DNA of 64,000 bases from Sorex araneus (Eukaryota > Chordata > Mammalia > Eulipotyphla > Soricidae): contig NC_073312.1 in NCBI RefSeq assembly GCF_027595985.1, positions 10,583,426 to 10,647,425 on the forward strand, read 5' to 3'. The position numbers and the translations under genes were made by a program. Below are positions 12,530-26,200 of this stretch, piece by piece. Below the pieces are notes generated by a model, which saw only the letters and a list, made by a program, of their open reading frames with translations, was not told the DNA's origin and did no database searches. Within the stretch, counting starts at the first letter, position 1. Each line of letters starts with the position of its first letter.

Positions 12530-12682
12530 TTGTCTGGTGGCCACACCCCGAACTCAGGGCCTACTTCTGCTGGGTGAATGGAGGAACCTTGTGGTGATTG
12601 GGTTTGAACCTGGGTTGAACCTGGGTCTCCAGCGCCCAAAGCACGCACTCCAGCCCTTTGAGCTAAGTCCCGGTCCCCTTCC
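12530..12682 (-). repeat. Degenerate SOR-like SINE
   Basis: An antisense copy with a 12-base duplication around its box B (TTGAACCTGGG twice). Confidence 0.6.
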
Positions 12683-13684
12683 CACTGAGATTTTTAAGCA
12701 CTGAAGTTTTAACATGCCAGGTCGTTGAAAGATTAGCTAGAGAATAGAGCTGTCGCTACATACAGGCTTTCTGCACTGCTCTGCGGGCTGGGCCCAGTCA
12801 GCTGGCGAAGGAGCCTGGATCGGGGCTGTATAGAGCTAGAGTGGAGAGCGGGGGTGGCATGCAGATCTCTGAAATCCTGATTCCTTCGTCCGTCTCGTGC
12901 CCATCAGTGGAAGCTCATGGCCTAGGGGAGCTGTGTTTACATCTCTGACGGTGAAAGTCGGTGACGTTTGCTGCCAATGGGCCCTGCTGAGCAAGAAGCG
13001 AAGCACATGATTTGTTCGGTATCAGCGGGGAACGGGAGTGTAGGGAGAACACCCCCAAATTCTTGACGTTTGCCCTGGTGGTCCCAAGAGTCCTCAAGGG
13101 GCCTGTGGCATAGACTCACTGTGTGGCCCAACAACGTTGATTTTGCAAGTCTGGGGGACGGCCCGGGACATGCCTGGAGCAGGCCGAGTGACGGGCTAAT
13201 TAGAAGCCGGCAGACAGCGGGGTGGAGGGTTTGGCTGAGGATAATAGCTTGTTTGTTAATTGCCAACACCAGATTTTCTGGGCAATTAGATGTTTGGCTT
13301 CGTCCAAGACCTTCTGTGTGGCTGGACACATAAGCACGGGCCTTCCAGGTTGCAGCAGAAAGAAGGTACCACTCTCTGTTCCATCCCAAGGGCTGAGGGC
13401 AGGGGCACCTCTTGCCAACTGGGAGAAGGACCATCTGGCTGGGCCTGTGGGCGGGAGAGGCCGAGTTCCCCCTGATTGAATGGACAGGGGGATCTTTGTA
13501 CTCGGAAATGGGGGTTAGCAGGTGGCCAAAGGCCAGACTTCTTTCTAATTTCCAGAGCGCTAAGCAGAGCCTGCGAATAGGAATCAGAAACGGCATCTCA
13601 TCGCAGATGGACAGTTGGTTAAAAAATTTTTCTTTTTATTCTTGGGAAGCGAACATCACAGCATTTGCTACTTGAATCCTGGCG

Positions 13685-14565
13685 AGTGGATTAAATGGGA
13701 TTACATACATTTACAGTACTGTGGGCCCATCACCACTGTGTTTCGGAACCTTTGTTATACTCACGAGAAACGGCCCATGAAGCAAGAACTGCCTGTTTCT
13801 CACTCTCCTTGGCCCTGGTAACCTCAGATCTACTTTTTGTCTCTGTGGATTTGCCTATTCTGGATGTTGCAGGGGAAATAGATTTTTGTTACCCTTTTGA
13901 AGCAGAGTAAGCTTCCGCTGCAGGCCTAGGTCACTATTATCCATTTAGAGGTCATGGGACATGGGGGTTGCTCTCACTTTTTAGTAGTTATGAATAAGGT
14001 TCATAAAGTTATGAATAATCCTTGCACCAATCTGAATGTGGATTCCCATTCCTGGTTCTCTGGGGTAGATACTAAGGAGTGAGTTTGGAGGTCTTATAAG
14101 ACCATCTATCTTTGACTTGGAGAACCTGAAAATCTTTCCCTAATGATTGTACAGTTTGGCATTTCTGCCAGCTATAGTATACATGGGTGTTAATTTCTCC
14201 ACTTCTTTTAAACATTTGTTCTTACCCTTTGTTTTCAATTCTAGCCATCCTAGTAGGAGAGAAATTCTATCTCCTTGTGGCTTTGGGTTGCATGTCCAGA
14301 ATGACTAATAATATTTGTCTTTTTATGGGACTTTTTTTCGGGGGGGGGGTCACACCCAGCAATGCAAAGGGGTTACTCCTGTCTCTGCACTCAGGAATTA
14401 CTTCTGGTGGTGCTTGGGGGACCATATGGGTTGCTGGGAATCAAACCCGGGTCGGCCGTGTGGAGGGAAACACCCTACCCGCTGTGCTATCGCTCCAGCC
14501 CCTTTCTGGGCCTTTCTGGAGTGCATTGGCCAACTGTATGGAAAAGATGTTGAATTTGTTTTGGG
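13685..14565 (-). repeat. Ancient L1 fragment interrupted by a SINE
   Basis: Antisense to L1. The low-coordinate part resembles the L1M 3' UTR. About 14230-14330 and 14503-14545 resemble the end of ORF2 (the MRYHLT and KRCS region in reverse). A SINE at 14332-14502 splits it. Confidence 0.75.
14332..14502 (-). repeat. SOR-type SINE inside L1
   Basis: A full antisense copy. L1-like sequence continues on its far side, so this SINE is younger than the L1. Confidence 0.92.
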
Positions 14566-14676
14566 GTGTAGGGAGCGGTTGGTGGTCAGGAACTATTCCT
14601 GGTTCTGTGCTCAGGGGGACCCTATGAGGGGCCAGGGATTGAACCCGAGTTGACCATAGGCAAGGTAGACCCCAAC
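14559..14676 (-). repeat. SOR-like SINE, partial
   Basis: An antisense, truncated copy with box B as GATTGAACCCGAG. Confidence 0.7.
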
Positions 14677-15923
14677 AATGTTGAATTCGTTTGCTGGACA
14701 GTTGTTGGTTGTTTTTGTTGCTGCTATTGCTTGTTTGTCTCTGTACTCACCGGCCCCAGAACCTTTCTGCCTGAGGTTGGAGTTGAACCTTGTAGAGGTT
14801 CAAAGGGCAGTGGAGGTCCAAAGGTGGGGGAGACCACCCATGTTAAGTCTTCCGGAGAATAGGACACTGCGGATTTGAGGCTTCGCATTCACACCCACCC
14901 TCTACCCCCCTCCTGCTTCCCCACACTGAGTAACCGCCTTCAGCCTGCGGGGCTTCCTGTCTCAGGATGCTGTTGGGGTCGCACCAGCAGCAGGAGAGGG
15001 CGGTGGAGTGCAGGGTTAGTCCATAGGCACAGAGACAGTGGAACCACTCTGGTGCCTCCTGGGGAGCAGATGTGCCTTTCTGGACAGTCCCACCCTTGAC
15101 TGTTGCTTTGGCAATGGCCCGTTTGTCTCGACAGGGCCACACACTCAGTGGAGCAGGATTTGCAGCTCCCCCCAGAGGGCACCTGACTTGCATAGGGCCC
15201 TGGGTCGGCCCCTGCAGGGAGTGCTGACAGCTCCACCTCTGCCAGTCCTGGACAGTGGGCAGAGAGAGCACTGGGGCCTCCTGGCATTGACCGGCGAGAG
15301 TGTGTCTCATCCTCGGGTACCCTTTTCTGATTCGGGATGGGGCACACAAATATTATTCAGAGTGATGGACTGAACAACCTTGGTGCTTTTTGCCATTGGG
15401 TCTTCTATGGCTTGACCTCGGCTGGGTCCTGGGCCCCAGAAGGGAGTCTTTTTGCTGGGTGTTTCCTACTGTGTGGCCACGTCCTTTCCACATCCCCGTG
15501 TGAGAAAATCGGATGTAGCCACAGAGCAAGGGAATTCTTGCTGAATCTTTCACTCCTGTGTTGGCCCCCACCATCGGGGTGGTTGACCTTTCCGCAGAAA
15601 AGTCTGCATGTGGGTATTTGCACACGGTCTTGGGCAGCTGCGGGCTGCTCGGGCCACACGGGACAGAGGGACAGAGTGACAGACAGCTTGAGTGGGGGAG
15701 GGCCAGCCTCCTGGCTCTGAGGGGAGGGAGGTGCCTGGCGGGGGTGGCAGGAGAAAGACCCAGGGCACAGTGGGCTATGGGTACAGACACTCGCCTTGGC
15801 TGCCTCAGCTCTGCCGTGCCCCCACTCTAGGGCCCCAGCGCCCCCTCCCCCGACACACACACCAGTTTCTGCCTGGGTCCTCCCTTTCCATTTCTAAGGA
15901 GTGTACTTCGTCTTTCCTTGCAG

Positions 15924-16009
15924 AAACGGCCCCCACATCTGCATACTCATCCCCAGCCCGGAGCCTCGGGGACACAGGAATCACACCTCTGTCGCCTTCC
16001 CATATTGCG
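15924..16009 (+). CDS. HSPA12A: HSPA12A exon 2
   Basis: The acceptor is TTTCCTTGCAG and the donor GTAAGA. The first two bases finish a Glu codon (phase 1 intron). It encodes residues 14-42, a Ser/Thr/Pro-rich N-terminal segment ([18 protein letters not shown] and on), probably disordered and ahead of the ATPase fold. Confidence 0.93.
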
Positions 16010-17937
16010 GTAAGACGTGTGCATGTGTGTGTAATGCATACATATATGCACTCGTGTGCACATGCACACATGTATGCATGTGCTCATACATGTGCACGAG
16101 TGTCTACATGTGTACCGATGCACATTTGCATGTGTAGATAGGGATGCATGTGTTCACGTATGAGCATATATGTGTGTCTGTATGTGTGTGTACTGATTGT
16201 CTCGGTCTTCTAGGTGTAAGGATGCACGTGTGTACAGAGGTGCGCCTATGTGCACATGTGTGTAGGCGTATGTGTATACATGTGTGTACCTATGCATGCA
16301 GATTGCCCTGGCTTTCTGGGTTGTCCCTCATGGCCGAGCAGCCCCTCACATTCATGGGGGGGCGGGGCACAGTTGTTTTGGAAGAGGAGCAGTTGGGAGC
16401 CACCAAAGGTAGGAAGTACCGACCCCCACTGTCCTGTTTGGCCCTGAACATGCCTCCTCCCTCAGCCGTGAGAGCTCAGAGGTGCTGCCCCTCAGACCAG
16501 TTCCTGTGGCTTTCAGCCTGCACCCGCTGCTACTCTGCTACTTGGAGTCCCTCTGCTACTTGGAGTTCTGTCAGAGAATGTCCGCACTGCTAACGCATTG
16601 CCGCCTGTGAAGCAACCCGTGTTCTTAAGCCACAACCAAGTGTGCGTCACCAGTGGTCCATGACGGCCGCATGTCGAGAAGCTCGGCCTGGCCTGAGGCA
16701 CAGGTCTCCCGAGCTCAGGCGTGCTGGGCTGGACCTGGCATGCTCCTGAGACTGAGCCCGCCTCCCAGTGCAACAAGCACGTGGCGTGGCCACCTGGGAG
16801 GTCCCCGGGCACAGCTGGCGGAGTGTCCTGACCTAGAGGTCACTCGTGTCTCTGCAGAATGATGCCGACCCCAGTGTGTCAGAGCAGCCATCATTCCTGG
16901 TGGTGGTGGCCATCGACTTTGGGACCACGTCCAGCGGCTACGCCTACAGCTTCACCAAGGAGCCGGAGTGCATCCACGTGATGCGGTGAGAGCCTCAGGG
17001 CGGCGACTTCGGACAGGCCAGGGGACAGGCGGGGATGGACAGGCACGGGTCCTGACCTAGATATACCTGGTCTTTCTCTCAGAGCCCGGGCCAGGTTCAG
17101 GTGTGGTTCAGAGCAGGGCGCACAAGGGACGCGCACGCCCGGCTGCTGGACTCCGGTGTCCAGCCTGGGTGACCGGGAAGACGGCACCCGCGAAGAGGTG
17201 CCCCCCACTGCTCGTGTGACCTTAGGCAGCTGCTGGACCTTTGAAGCCAGCAGTTTCCAGGCCAGTCGGCTGTTGGCAGGTGGACACGGGTCGAAAGCCG
17301 CTCGGGAAGGCGCCTTTGTGGCTGTGCCACGGGAGGTGCCCCTGCCCGGTGCTGGCTCAGGGCCCGATGCAGGGCTGCAGGCCCAGGGGCAGCTCCCTGA
17401 GCAGAGGAAGTCGGGGTGTCAGCAGCAGGCGCAGAAGCACCATGCCAGAGGATAAGCAGCGCGGGGTGTGAAGGGCACCTTGGCGGGGGCCTGGGTCTCC
17501 CCACCTGCACCCAGCAGCCCCCAGCCCCTCCCACACATCTGCTCGGGAAGAATCACCGGGCAGGGCGGGTCAGCAGGCAGGCTCTGGGCTACCCAGGCAC
17601 TGTGTTAAGAGACAAGGTTGTAAAGACCGTCACCCCGACCTCCCAAGCCAAGGATGACCCTGAGGATACGTTATTCTGGGCTTTGTCGTCCCGTGGGCTG
17701 ACAGAGAAGGGTTCATCACCCGTGCCTTCGCTTGTTGGCAGGCGATGGGAAGGGGGTGACCCCGGCGTGTCCAACCAGAAGACACCCACCACCATCCTGC
17801 TGACCCCTGAGCGGAAGTTCCACAGTTTCGGATATGCCGCCAGAGACTTCTACCACGACCTGGACCCCACCGAGGCCAAGCAGTGGCTGTACCTGGAGAA
17901 GTTCAAGATGAAGCTGCACACCACGGGGGTAAGTGCA

Positions 17938-17973
<36 letters not shown>

Positions 17974-18544
17974 TGTGTATACATGCATGTGTGTGTGTGT
18001 GTATTTATGTGTGTGTGCATGTGTGAGTATATACATGTATATGTGTACGTGTGCATATATGTCAGTGTGTGTGCATGTGTGTGTATGTGTCAGTGTGTAT
18101 ATGTGTATGTATGTGTGTATGTGTGTATACATATGTGTATGCATGTATGTGTGTATGTATGTATCTGTGTGCATGTGTTTGTGCATGCGTTTGTGCATGT
18201 GTGAGCCTTTCCCAGGCAGTGCTCTGGTTCTCCAACCATGGTGCTGGGCTGGGGGGACCCGGGCTTCTCCACTGCAGAAGCAGACTCCATTTACCCGGGT
18301 TTTTAGAAATGGGAGCATGTGGTGCTTGCTGATATACGAGTGGTCACCGAAGAGCGTTTCAGGACTTGGTTGCTGCGGGACGTCACTGGTGGCTTTGGGG
18401 GTGGGTGGTCTTGCTGTGCTTTCTGGGGTTGCTTGACGTGAGGGGTGGGAGATGAAGGGACCCTAAAAGGGGGCACCAGGGCACTTGGGAGCTTGTTGCA
18501 AAGTTTGAAGGTATTTGTTAGTAGCTGGACCTGTAAGTGTGTGT

Positions 18545-18583
<39 letters not shown>

Positions 18584-20100
18584 TGTGTGCATACACAAAA
18601 TATCTAAAATCAGGAACTTGCCAAGCAGTCCTGCGCCCAGCAAGTCAGCGAGGTGTCCTCCCTGCAGCCTCGGAGAAAGGCCGGAGGCTAGGTCCCTCCA
18701 CAACTGTTTGCTCCCTGTGAGCCTCCTCACCTCCGTACTCAGAGGTGGAGGGTGGCCACGGCGTGAAGGCCACAGGCTCGGGGGGCCTGGCCGCCCGCTC
18801 GGAAACCTTGCCTCTTGCAGCCTTGCAGGAGTAGGTGGGGCGCGGGCTCTCTGAGCCAGGTTTCACTGGGGCCCCGTGAGCAGGGGAGTGGGGGCCCCTT
18901 CACAGGGGTGAGGACTCGCCCGCCGGGGCCCCTGCTGGCCCCTCCTGAGCGCTGGGTCATGGCTGGCTTCCCTCTTTATGGCTTCCATTTGTCTGCCCGC
19001 TAAGTGGTCACAGACAGATGTTCTGGGAGCCCCGGCAGCCAGCCCCCGCCCTCCCGGGCTCTGTGCTCATCCAAGAAGCAGTTCCCCTCCCCCACCCCGC
19101 GCTCCCTCCCCCCACGCCCAGTGGGGCTCAGTGCCGGGCAGCAGCTGGGAGCAGGTGGGGCAAAGGAGGGTGCCTTGGCCGAGCTGCAGAGGTGCCACCA
19201 GCAGGATGACTAATGGGCTCTGCCTGGCTGGCACCAGCTGATGCCCCTTCGTACCCCAGGGCAAAGCCTGATCAGCAGCTCATCAGCTAAGCGGGGGACC
19301 CCTAATTCCTTGGCAGTCGGGACCTTGCCCAAGACAGAAGACTTGGGAGCAACTTCTTCCTGATATTTGCCCCCTCTCTGCCCATCTGTACCCTCTAGGG
19401 ATTTTCTTAGCATTAAAAACCATCTAGGGCCGGAGTCATAGTACAACGGGTAGGGCATTTGCCTTGCATGCAGCCAACCCAGGTTCAATTCCCAGTATCC
19501 CCCAAGCACCGCCAGGAGTAATTCCTGAGTGCAGAGCCAGGAGTAACCCCTAAGAATTGCTGGGTGTGACTCAAAAAGCAAAAAGCAAAAAAAAAAAAAC
19601 CCTAAAAAAATAATTGATCTCCATTATTTGTGGAATGGAACCAAGCCCCCCTGACCCGGCCTCGTGTCACTTTGAATGCCCGAGGTCCACCACTACTCTC
19701 GCAGCTGCTACAGCTTCCAGCGGAGGAGAGGATGGGGTGTAGACTGGGCAGGGCAAGCCCTGGGTGGAGGGGCTTCTGTTCCGATGTCTGGGGATGGGAG
19801 GCTGCACGTCTGATTAGCATGACGGGGCAGCGAGCTGGTGTGCCGTCGTCGCCTTCATTAGGGGGCTTCCTGAGGGTGACCGTGCATGTCCGAGTGTGGA
19901 AATAGCAGGTAAGTGGCTTCTGTAGCAGAGCCAGCAGCTGCTGCTTCTCTGTTCCTGGGCTCTGGCTCTGGCTGAAATCCATGTCTGCCCCCAGAGGGTG
20001 AGGGAGAGATGGAGGGGGGGAGGAGGGGAGAGGGGGGGCAATGATGTAGGAGCCACTTTCCATAGCATAGCATTGAGGCGGAAATGGAGCAGGGGAGAGA

Positions 20101-20158
<58 letters not shown>

Positions 20159-23055
20159 GGGGGGGGGAGAGGGAGAGGGAGAGAGGGAGTGAGCTGTAGG
20201 ATGAGGGTGAGAGGGAGGGGCTAGCCAGGGCCTTATGCTGCAGGCTGGTTGGGGGGCACCTCCCGGTCTGCCCTCAGACATCAGGACCCCCAGGCCCCGA
20301 GCAGCAGTTCCCACCCAGGAGATATCTCTCGCCCACCTGCTCTCACCCTTTGGTCCCCCCCACCCCGCAGGACCTCACCATGGACACTGACCTTTCAGCA
20401 GCCAACGGCAAGAAGGTCAAAGCCCTGGAGATCTTCGCTTACGCCCTGCAGTACTTCAAGGAGCAGGCGCTGAAGGTAGGAGGTGCCAGTGGGGAGTGCT
20501 GGGGCGGCTCACGCTACTGGTGAGAGGGCACACAGGCAGCGAGGGAGTGAGGTGCCCTCTCGGACCCCAGAAGACAGCTCCATGGCCGGCCACGTGAGAT
20601 GGTCCACGTGCGAATGGAGTGGGTGATAAACAGCTGACCACAGTGACTGCAGGTGGTCACCAGGCTCTACCGTTCTGGGAGTGGCCCCCAAACAAGCAAA
20701 CAAACAACAATAGATATAATTGTCAGGAAAAATAAGCAACTTGCCAGCTCCTCCCCTGAGCCCGTGTAGTTGCGTGTTCTTACATGTGCTTACATGTGCT
20801 TTCGTGCTCATGCGTGCTTATGAGCTTACATGTCCTGGAGGAGCAGTGGGTGAGGGGTGCTGAGGTCAGGCTGCATGTTTGCCATGAGCTGTGGGCATGG
20901 CGGTGTGGGGGGATGGGGTGGGTAGACTCCAGCGTTCTTGGAGGCTGCTCAGAGCTGGGCCGGCTTGTGTGTTCTCGGTCCTGCCAGCACTTTCGGAGTC
21001 TAGAGTGAGTTGGCCCATTTTACAGCCAGGATCCCTGATGCCTGATGCTCAGAGTCTTCTCAGCCCTATTTTTAGTCTTTGCAGGTCAGAGAGAATCCTC
21101 TGATGTATCCTCTGGTCCCATGTACCCCCAGGGGCCCGGCTGGTGTGTCTTAACCTTTGCCCCTGCCAGGAAATCTCCCCGTGCCTCATGGACCCCCTGG
21201 CAGGGGTAGAGGGCTCCACCAACAGCGATATCTGCTGGGGATGGCCCTGGGCGAGACCCTGGTCCGGATCTGGGACTGTGTCGTGGCCTTGGCAGCCCAG
21301 GGCACGCTGGCAGGACCTGGTTTGACTTTGGCACTCTTGAGTTGCGCAGTTGTCCAGAGAACACTGGACATCTCTGAGCTTTAGTTTCCCTTCGGAGAAA
21401 AGTGTTCTCAGGACGGGCCCCTCTGCAACAGGGTTCCGGAATGAGCTATGGGAGGTGGCAGGTAGACGCAGAGGGCCTCACACGACTGACAGGGAAGCAA
21501 GTGTTCAGAAAATTCTCTCTCCTTCCAGCAACCTTGGGAGCTAGGTATTATCCCCCCATTGCGCAGATTCATAGACTGAGGCCCGGGAGATCCTCAGGTG
21601 AGCAGGGAGTAACTGCTGGCATCTCATTGGCCTTCAGGTAGGCTCAGGGAACCAGGGGAACTGGACACCCTGCCCGCTAAATATTCCTTTTGAATTTTTT
21701 CTTTGTTTGGGGGCCACATCCGGGGGTAAGCCAGGGTTTACTCCTGGCTCTGTACTCAGGGATCACTCATTCCTGGTGGGACTGGGGGACCATAGGGAGT
21801 GTCAGGGACCGAACCTGTGCTGGCCGTGTGCAAGGCAAGCCCCTTCCCCGCTGTGCTGTCTCTTCAGTCTCCGGCTAGCTGACTATTTGCAGACTGGCCT
21901 TTGCACCCCACCCCAGGGTCATGATGCAGATGCCCCGCAAAATTCGGGGGCCAGAGACCCTGGGTTCTGGGCCGAGCTTCAGGGGGCCCTGTGCCCAGCA
22001 GTCCCCACTGACCCTCTGCGTCTGCGTTTCCTTTGGCTTCAGGAGCTGAGCGACCAGGCGGGCTCGGAGTTTGAGAACTCAGACGTCAGATGGGTCATCA
22101 CGGTGCCCGCCATCTGGAAGCAGCCGGCCAAGCAGTTCATGAGACAAGCCGCCTACCAGGTGAGGCGCCAGGGCCTGCAGAGCCAGCCCGGGAATCCCGC
22201 AGGCAGGGGACCAGGCAGGGGACCAGGCAGGCAGCTTCCCAGGCCAGTTTCCTCCCGGGGGAGGAACAGGGGTCAGCGTCACAGGGGCAGGGGCCGGCCC
22301 AGCGTCCCCTCCTATGCTCTGCTTTTCTGGTTTGCGTTTCCACGGCGCCTTCTCCAGGGCTGGCATTTCACAGTGGGGTTCAGAGACTTTTCTCGGGGGG
22401 TGACTGGACATGAGGAACGGCTGGGGCAGGAGAGTGTTTGAATCAGAGGGGACTCGGGAGGCCCCCGGCCGTGAAGGGGACCGGTCTGGCGTGGCAGCTC
22501 TGTGCCTTAGGCTGGCATCGAGGGCTGTGTGGTTCCGCACACCGCGGGCTTTCAGCAGGCACAGATCAGGTCCAAGGAGGGACCTTCTTCTCTGCACTCT
22601 TCTCTGCATTCTCCTTCCTCTCACCACCGTGAGAATCTGCCTCCCTCCACCACGTACCGACCCAAAATAGCTTTGTTTGTGTACGGGTAGAGGAAGAGGG
22701 TGGGCGTTGGAGAAAAGCCTTTTTTTTTTTTATAGGAAGGCGCCCAACACAGTGTAGCTGGCTCAGAGATCTCTGCATGCCCGAGACCCCGGTGGTGTCC
22801 TGCTATAGTAGCCCTCTCTGGGCATGCTTATCTCTCGGGACTCAGCCCAGGGTTCTAGGTTTTTCTAAGGGAAGCAAGATTTGCGGTTTGCATCTTTGTT
22901 TTCTGGTCCTCTCGAAGACTGTAGCAGCACCCATGTAACCAGAGAAAGGGCTGTTTTCTTTTGGGGGGGGTTGGTTGATATTTCTTTCTTTCTGTCTCTG
23001 TCTCTCTTTCTCTCTCTTCTTCCTTCCTTTCTTCTTCCTTTCTTTCTTTCTCTCT

Positions 23056-23098
<43 letters not shown>

Positions 23099-23099
23099 C

Positions 23100-23170
<71 letters not shown>

Positions 23171-23205
23171 CTCTCTCTTTCTTTCCCTTTCTCCTTCCTT
23201 CCTTC

Positions 23206-23296
<91 letters not shown>

Positions 23297-26200
23297 TTTC
23301 TTTCTTCCTTTCCCTGCAAAATAAAGACATGCCAGAGAGCAGGAGGGCCAGTGACTGCCCGGCAGGGCCTGTGTGTGCAGATTCATGGCCGGGGGTGCTG
23401 GCTTGCTGCAGATGGTACTCCTCTCTGAGGACCCACTGTTGTCTGTTTTCTCTTCTTCCTCTTTATTATTACTGTTATTTTGTTGTTGTTGTTTGGGGGG
23501 GCCACACCTGGCAGTGTTTAAGAGCTGACTCCTGGCAGGCTCCAGGGACCCATATGGGATGCTGGGGATTGACTGCGTGTGAGGCAAATGCCCCACCTAC
23601 AATACCTACAGCGCTGTCCTTTTGCACCTTGATTTGAGTCCCTGGTGGTTCTGACGTGATAGGGGCTTATTTGCCGAACAGAGAATGATGGGTTGATGAG
23701 TTCCCTCTTTAAAATTCCACTCAGTGCTTCTAAACTATAGCCTATACCAAAGCCAACAGGTGGGTGGGCCACATCCAATCTGGCGAAGGGAGGAGAGCCA
23801 CGGCCAGTCCCGTGAAGCGCCTAAGAGAAAAAGCAAGTGTGAGCCCTGCACAGGAGCGCTTCCCTCCTGCCTCACTGCGCTCTTGCTTTCTTGCTGGCAT
23901 TTTGGATTTTTCCCATCTCTGTACTCTGACAGAAACCTTGGCTCCTCCTGACTCTTGAGGAGACCCGCATCACAGGCTGCTCCGGGTCTCCTGCTGCTGA
24001 CGGTGTAGTCTGGGGCTGGCCAGCCCCCCTCACTGTGTCAGCTCCCTCCTAATAAGCCGTCTTCCCTACATTCTCTCAGTTCTGAGCAAACTGAGCTAGC
24101 TGGCCGGCTCCTGACGTGGGAGAGTGTAACTTCCAACAGAGAGCCCGGAGGGTGGGGCATGGGGGTGCCCTTGGGTTGGTGGCCAGCTGCCACATCACCT
24201 ACATGCGTGAGCGAGGCCACTGGATCCCAGGCTCATGGCTCGGCCTTCGGGGGCGGAACTTCAGCCTTGCAGCAGCCTGGTGCAGGAGGGTTCCTGGCAG
24301 TGGGGCAGGAGACGGGGCTCAGGCAGCCTTTTCCGTGGGGCGAGCAGGCCAGGTAGAGCAGCCCAGGGCCTCTGCTCGTGGCCAGTGAAGGAGACAGAAC
24401 ATCTTTCAGAGAGAATGGTTTCATCTGAAAATGCCCGACTCCTCTTCCATCTCGGGCTTGTGGGGCAGCATCGAGCATCTGGGAAAAGCTTCTTCCGCAG
24501 GACGCAGCCTCCATACCCTTAGCCCCGTGGCGAGCATTTAGGGGGTTGGGCTTCGGATGTGATTCGGTGGTAGAGTACATGAGAAACCCTGGGTTTGATC
24601 CCTGACATTGCAGAAAAGCACCGAGTACTTGGAGAGGGGCAGAGCGAACAGATGGGCCTCCTTCCGAAAAGACCAAACAGACCCAGGCTCACCGGGGGTG
24701 GGGTGGTGGCGGGGAGGGAATAGCCCACGGATTCATAGAAGCATCTTGCCTGAAATCCACTTGGGCCCCATATCTGTGAGCCAAGTGATGCTCTGTATGA
24801 GCGAGGACCTGGGGACCCAGAGCAGCCACCTGCCTTTGCCTCCCTTTCTGGGCGCACCACGGTGCTGAGTGACTGCAGTGACAACGGAAACAAAGCACAA
24901 CAGCAGCCCTGGACAGCAGAGCCTGCACAGCTGTTGGCCCTGCGGCTGGAGGCCGGGCCAGCAAGTGCTTCACAGAGTGACCAGCTGTGGACACAGTCCT
25001 GTCCTGGAGCGTTTCCCTGCTGCACGCAGGCCCGGGATCGAGTGACCAGCTGTGGACGTAGTCCTGCTGTGTTCTCCTGATGTGTGCAGAGTGCAGATCA
25101 GAGCAGCGAGCGTGGCACCCACATCGCCTTCCTCCCTGGCCTGTACTCGCCATCTCTCGGCCCTTCCCGACGGGAGCTCGTGACCACGCAGCCACACTCC
25201 ATACAGCCACTGTGGTGGTGTTCCTGTAGCCCAGATTCTCACGGGTGTCATAGGGGGTAGCGTGCCCTGGACTCAGCTGCTGTGTGTGCCGCAGCCCTCA
25301 GTTCTGTGGGAGGAACGCTTGTTTGGTTTCACGGAGACTGGAGGGGACTTCAGCCAATTAGAGACGTGGGGGTTGGGCCCTTCATGCCTTCTCAGCACCT
25401 CCCTGTTGGTGGTGCCGCAGGGCAGAGGGCTTGGCCAAGGCACTGAGAAGTGCACAGGCTGGGCTGCAGGTGTCCCCATCAGCCTGGGGGGAGCTGGAGA
25501 CGAGCGTGCTGGGTGCAGGGCTGGGAGGGCTGCCAGGAACGGTGGCTGGAGAGAGCAGCTCTCGAGGCAGAGTCAGCCGAGCAGAGAGATTGCTTCTGCC
25601 CTTGTTGACCCTGATGTGATCCCAGGGGAGCAGAGCCCAGCTCTGATCTCTGGGGGGCTCTGACCACTCACACTTCCGGCTCAGGACCCGCCTGCCCAGA
25701 CCCGGCCACTGCTGGGTTTTTGAGCACTTTTTACATCTTTCATTGCAGTCCACGAGCCTCTGGAACCCTGCCTGGGGAAACGGTGTTAAACCAGGCGAGA
25801 TCTCCCCAGAGGAATCACATGAAGACAAGTTGCGATGCAATAAGCAAAGGGTCTCTATTGGCTAGCCTGAACTAGGGCCCTCGTCCAGCTCACCGTCACA
25901 GTGGCAGCCTTCTTGGAATGAGCGTCTCTAACTCTCAAAAGTGAGGGGCTTTTATACCATAAGATTATATAACAGGGACTTTCCATGGACCACCCTTTTG
26001 GCCAGTCTGAGGGGCTTTTCACTACTTGTACTTAGCTGATTGGTTATAAGTTGGAGTTATGTAAGGGTTGCATAAGAGTTACATAAGTATTATATTAGAT
26101 GTGGGGGGGTCCCTATCTGTATCTGATTGGTAACCCTTAGTTGACCTCACCACGGCTATCTCACTTAGGGGAAATCATGACTCAATTCCAAGTATGGAAT

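Larger units (their letters stand above)
1..15923 (+). other. HSPA12A: HSPA12A intron 1 (3' part)
   Basis: This stretch is read as intron because the next coding exon (15924) starts in mid-codon after a good acceptor, and no plausible exon 1 with an ATG and donor in the right phase was found. It is GC-rich and full of SINEs, two long pyrimidine microsatellites (4451-5495 and 8088-9022), TG repeats and an L1 fragment near 14 kb. The AT-richer block at 10040-11080 has no recognisable repeat and may be regulatory. An alternative first exon cannot be excluded. Confidence 0.75.
17929..20370 (+). other. HSPA12A: HSPA12A intron 4
   Basis: It holds a long TG-rich tract (17937-18205), a pure GT run (18537-18580), one sense-strand SOR-type SINE (19427-19600) and a GA microsatellite with a G-rich end (20095-20195). 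No coding sequence was seen. Confidence 0.9.
20476..22042 (+). other. HSPA12A: HSPA12A intron 5
   Basis: It contains a MIR relic (about 21500-21610) and an antisense SOR-type SINE (21694-21870). The remainder shows no gene. The stretch from 20600 to 20750 may hold a decayed SINE end next to an AAAC-rich tail. Confidence 0.85.

Noticed and set aside
22842-23637. Several 150-240-codon frames
   Set aside because: Products of the TTTC microsatellite.
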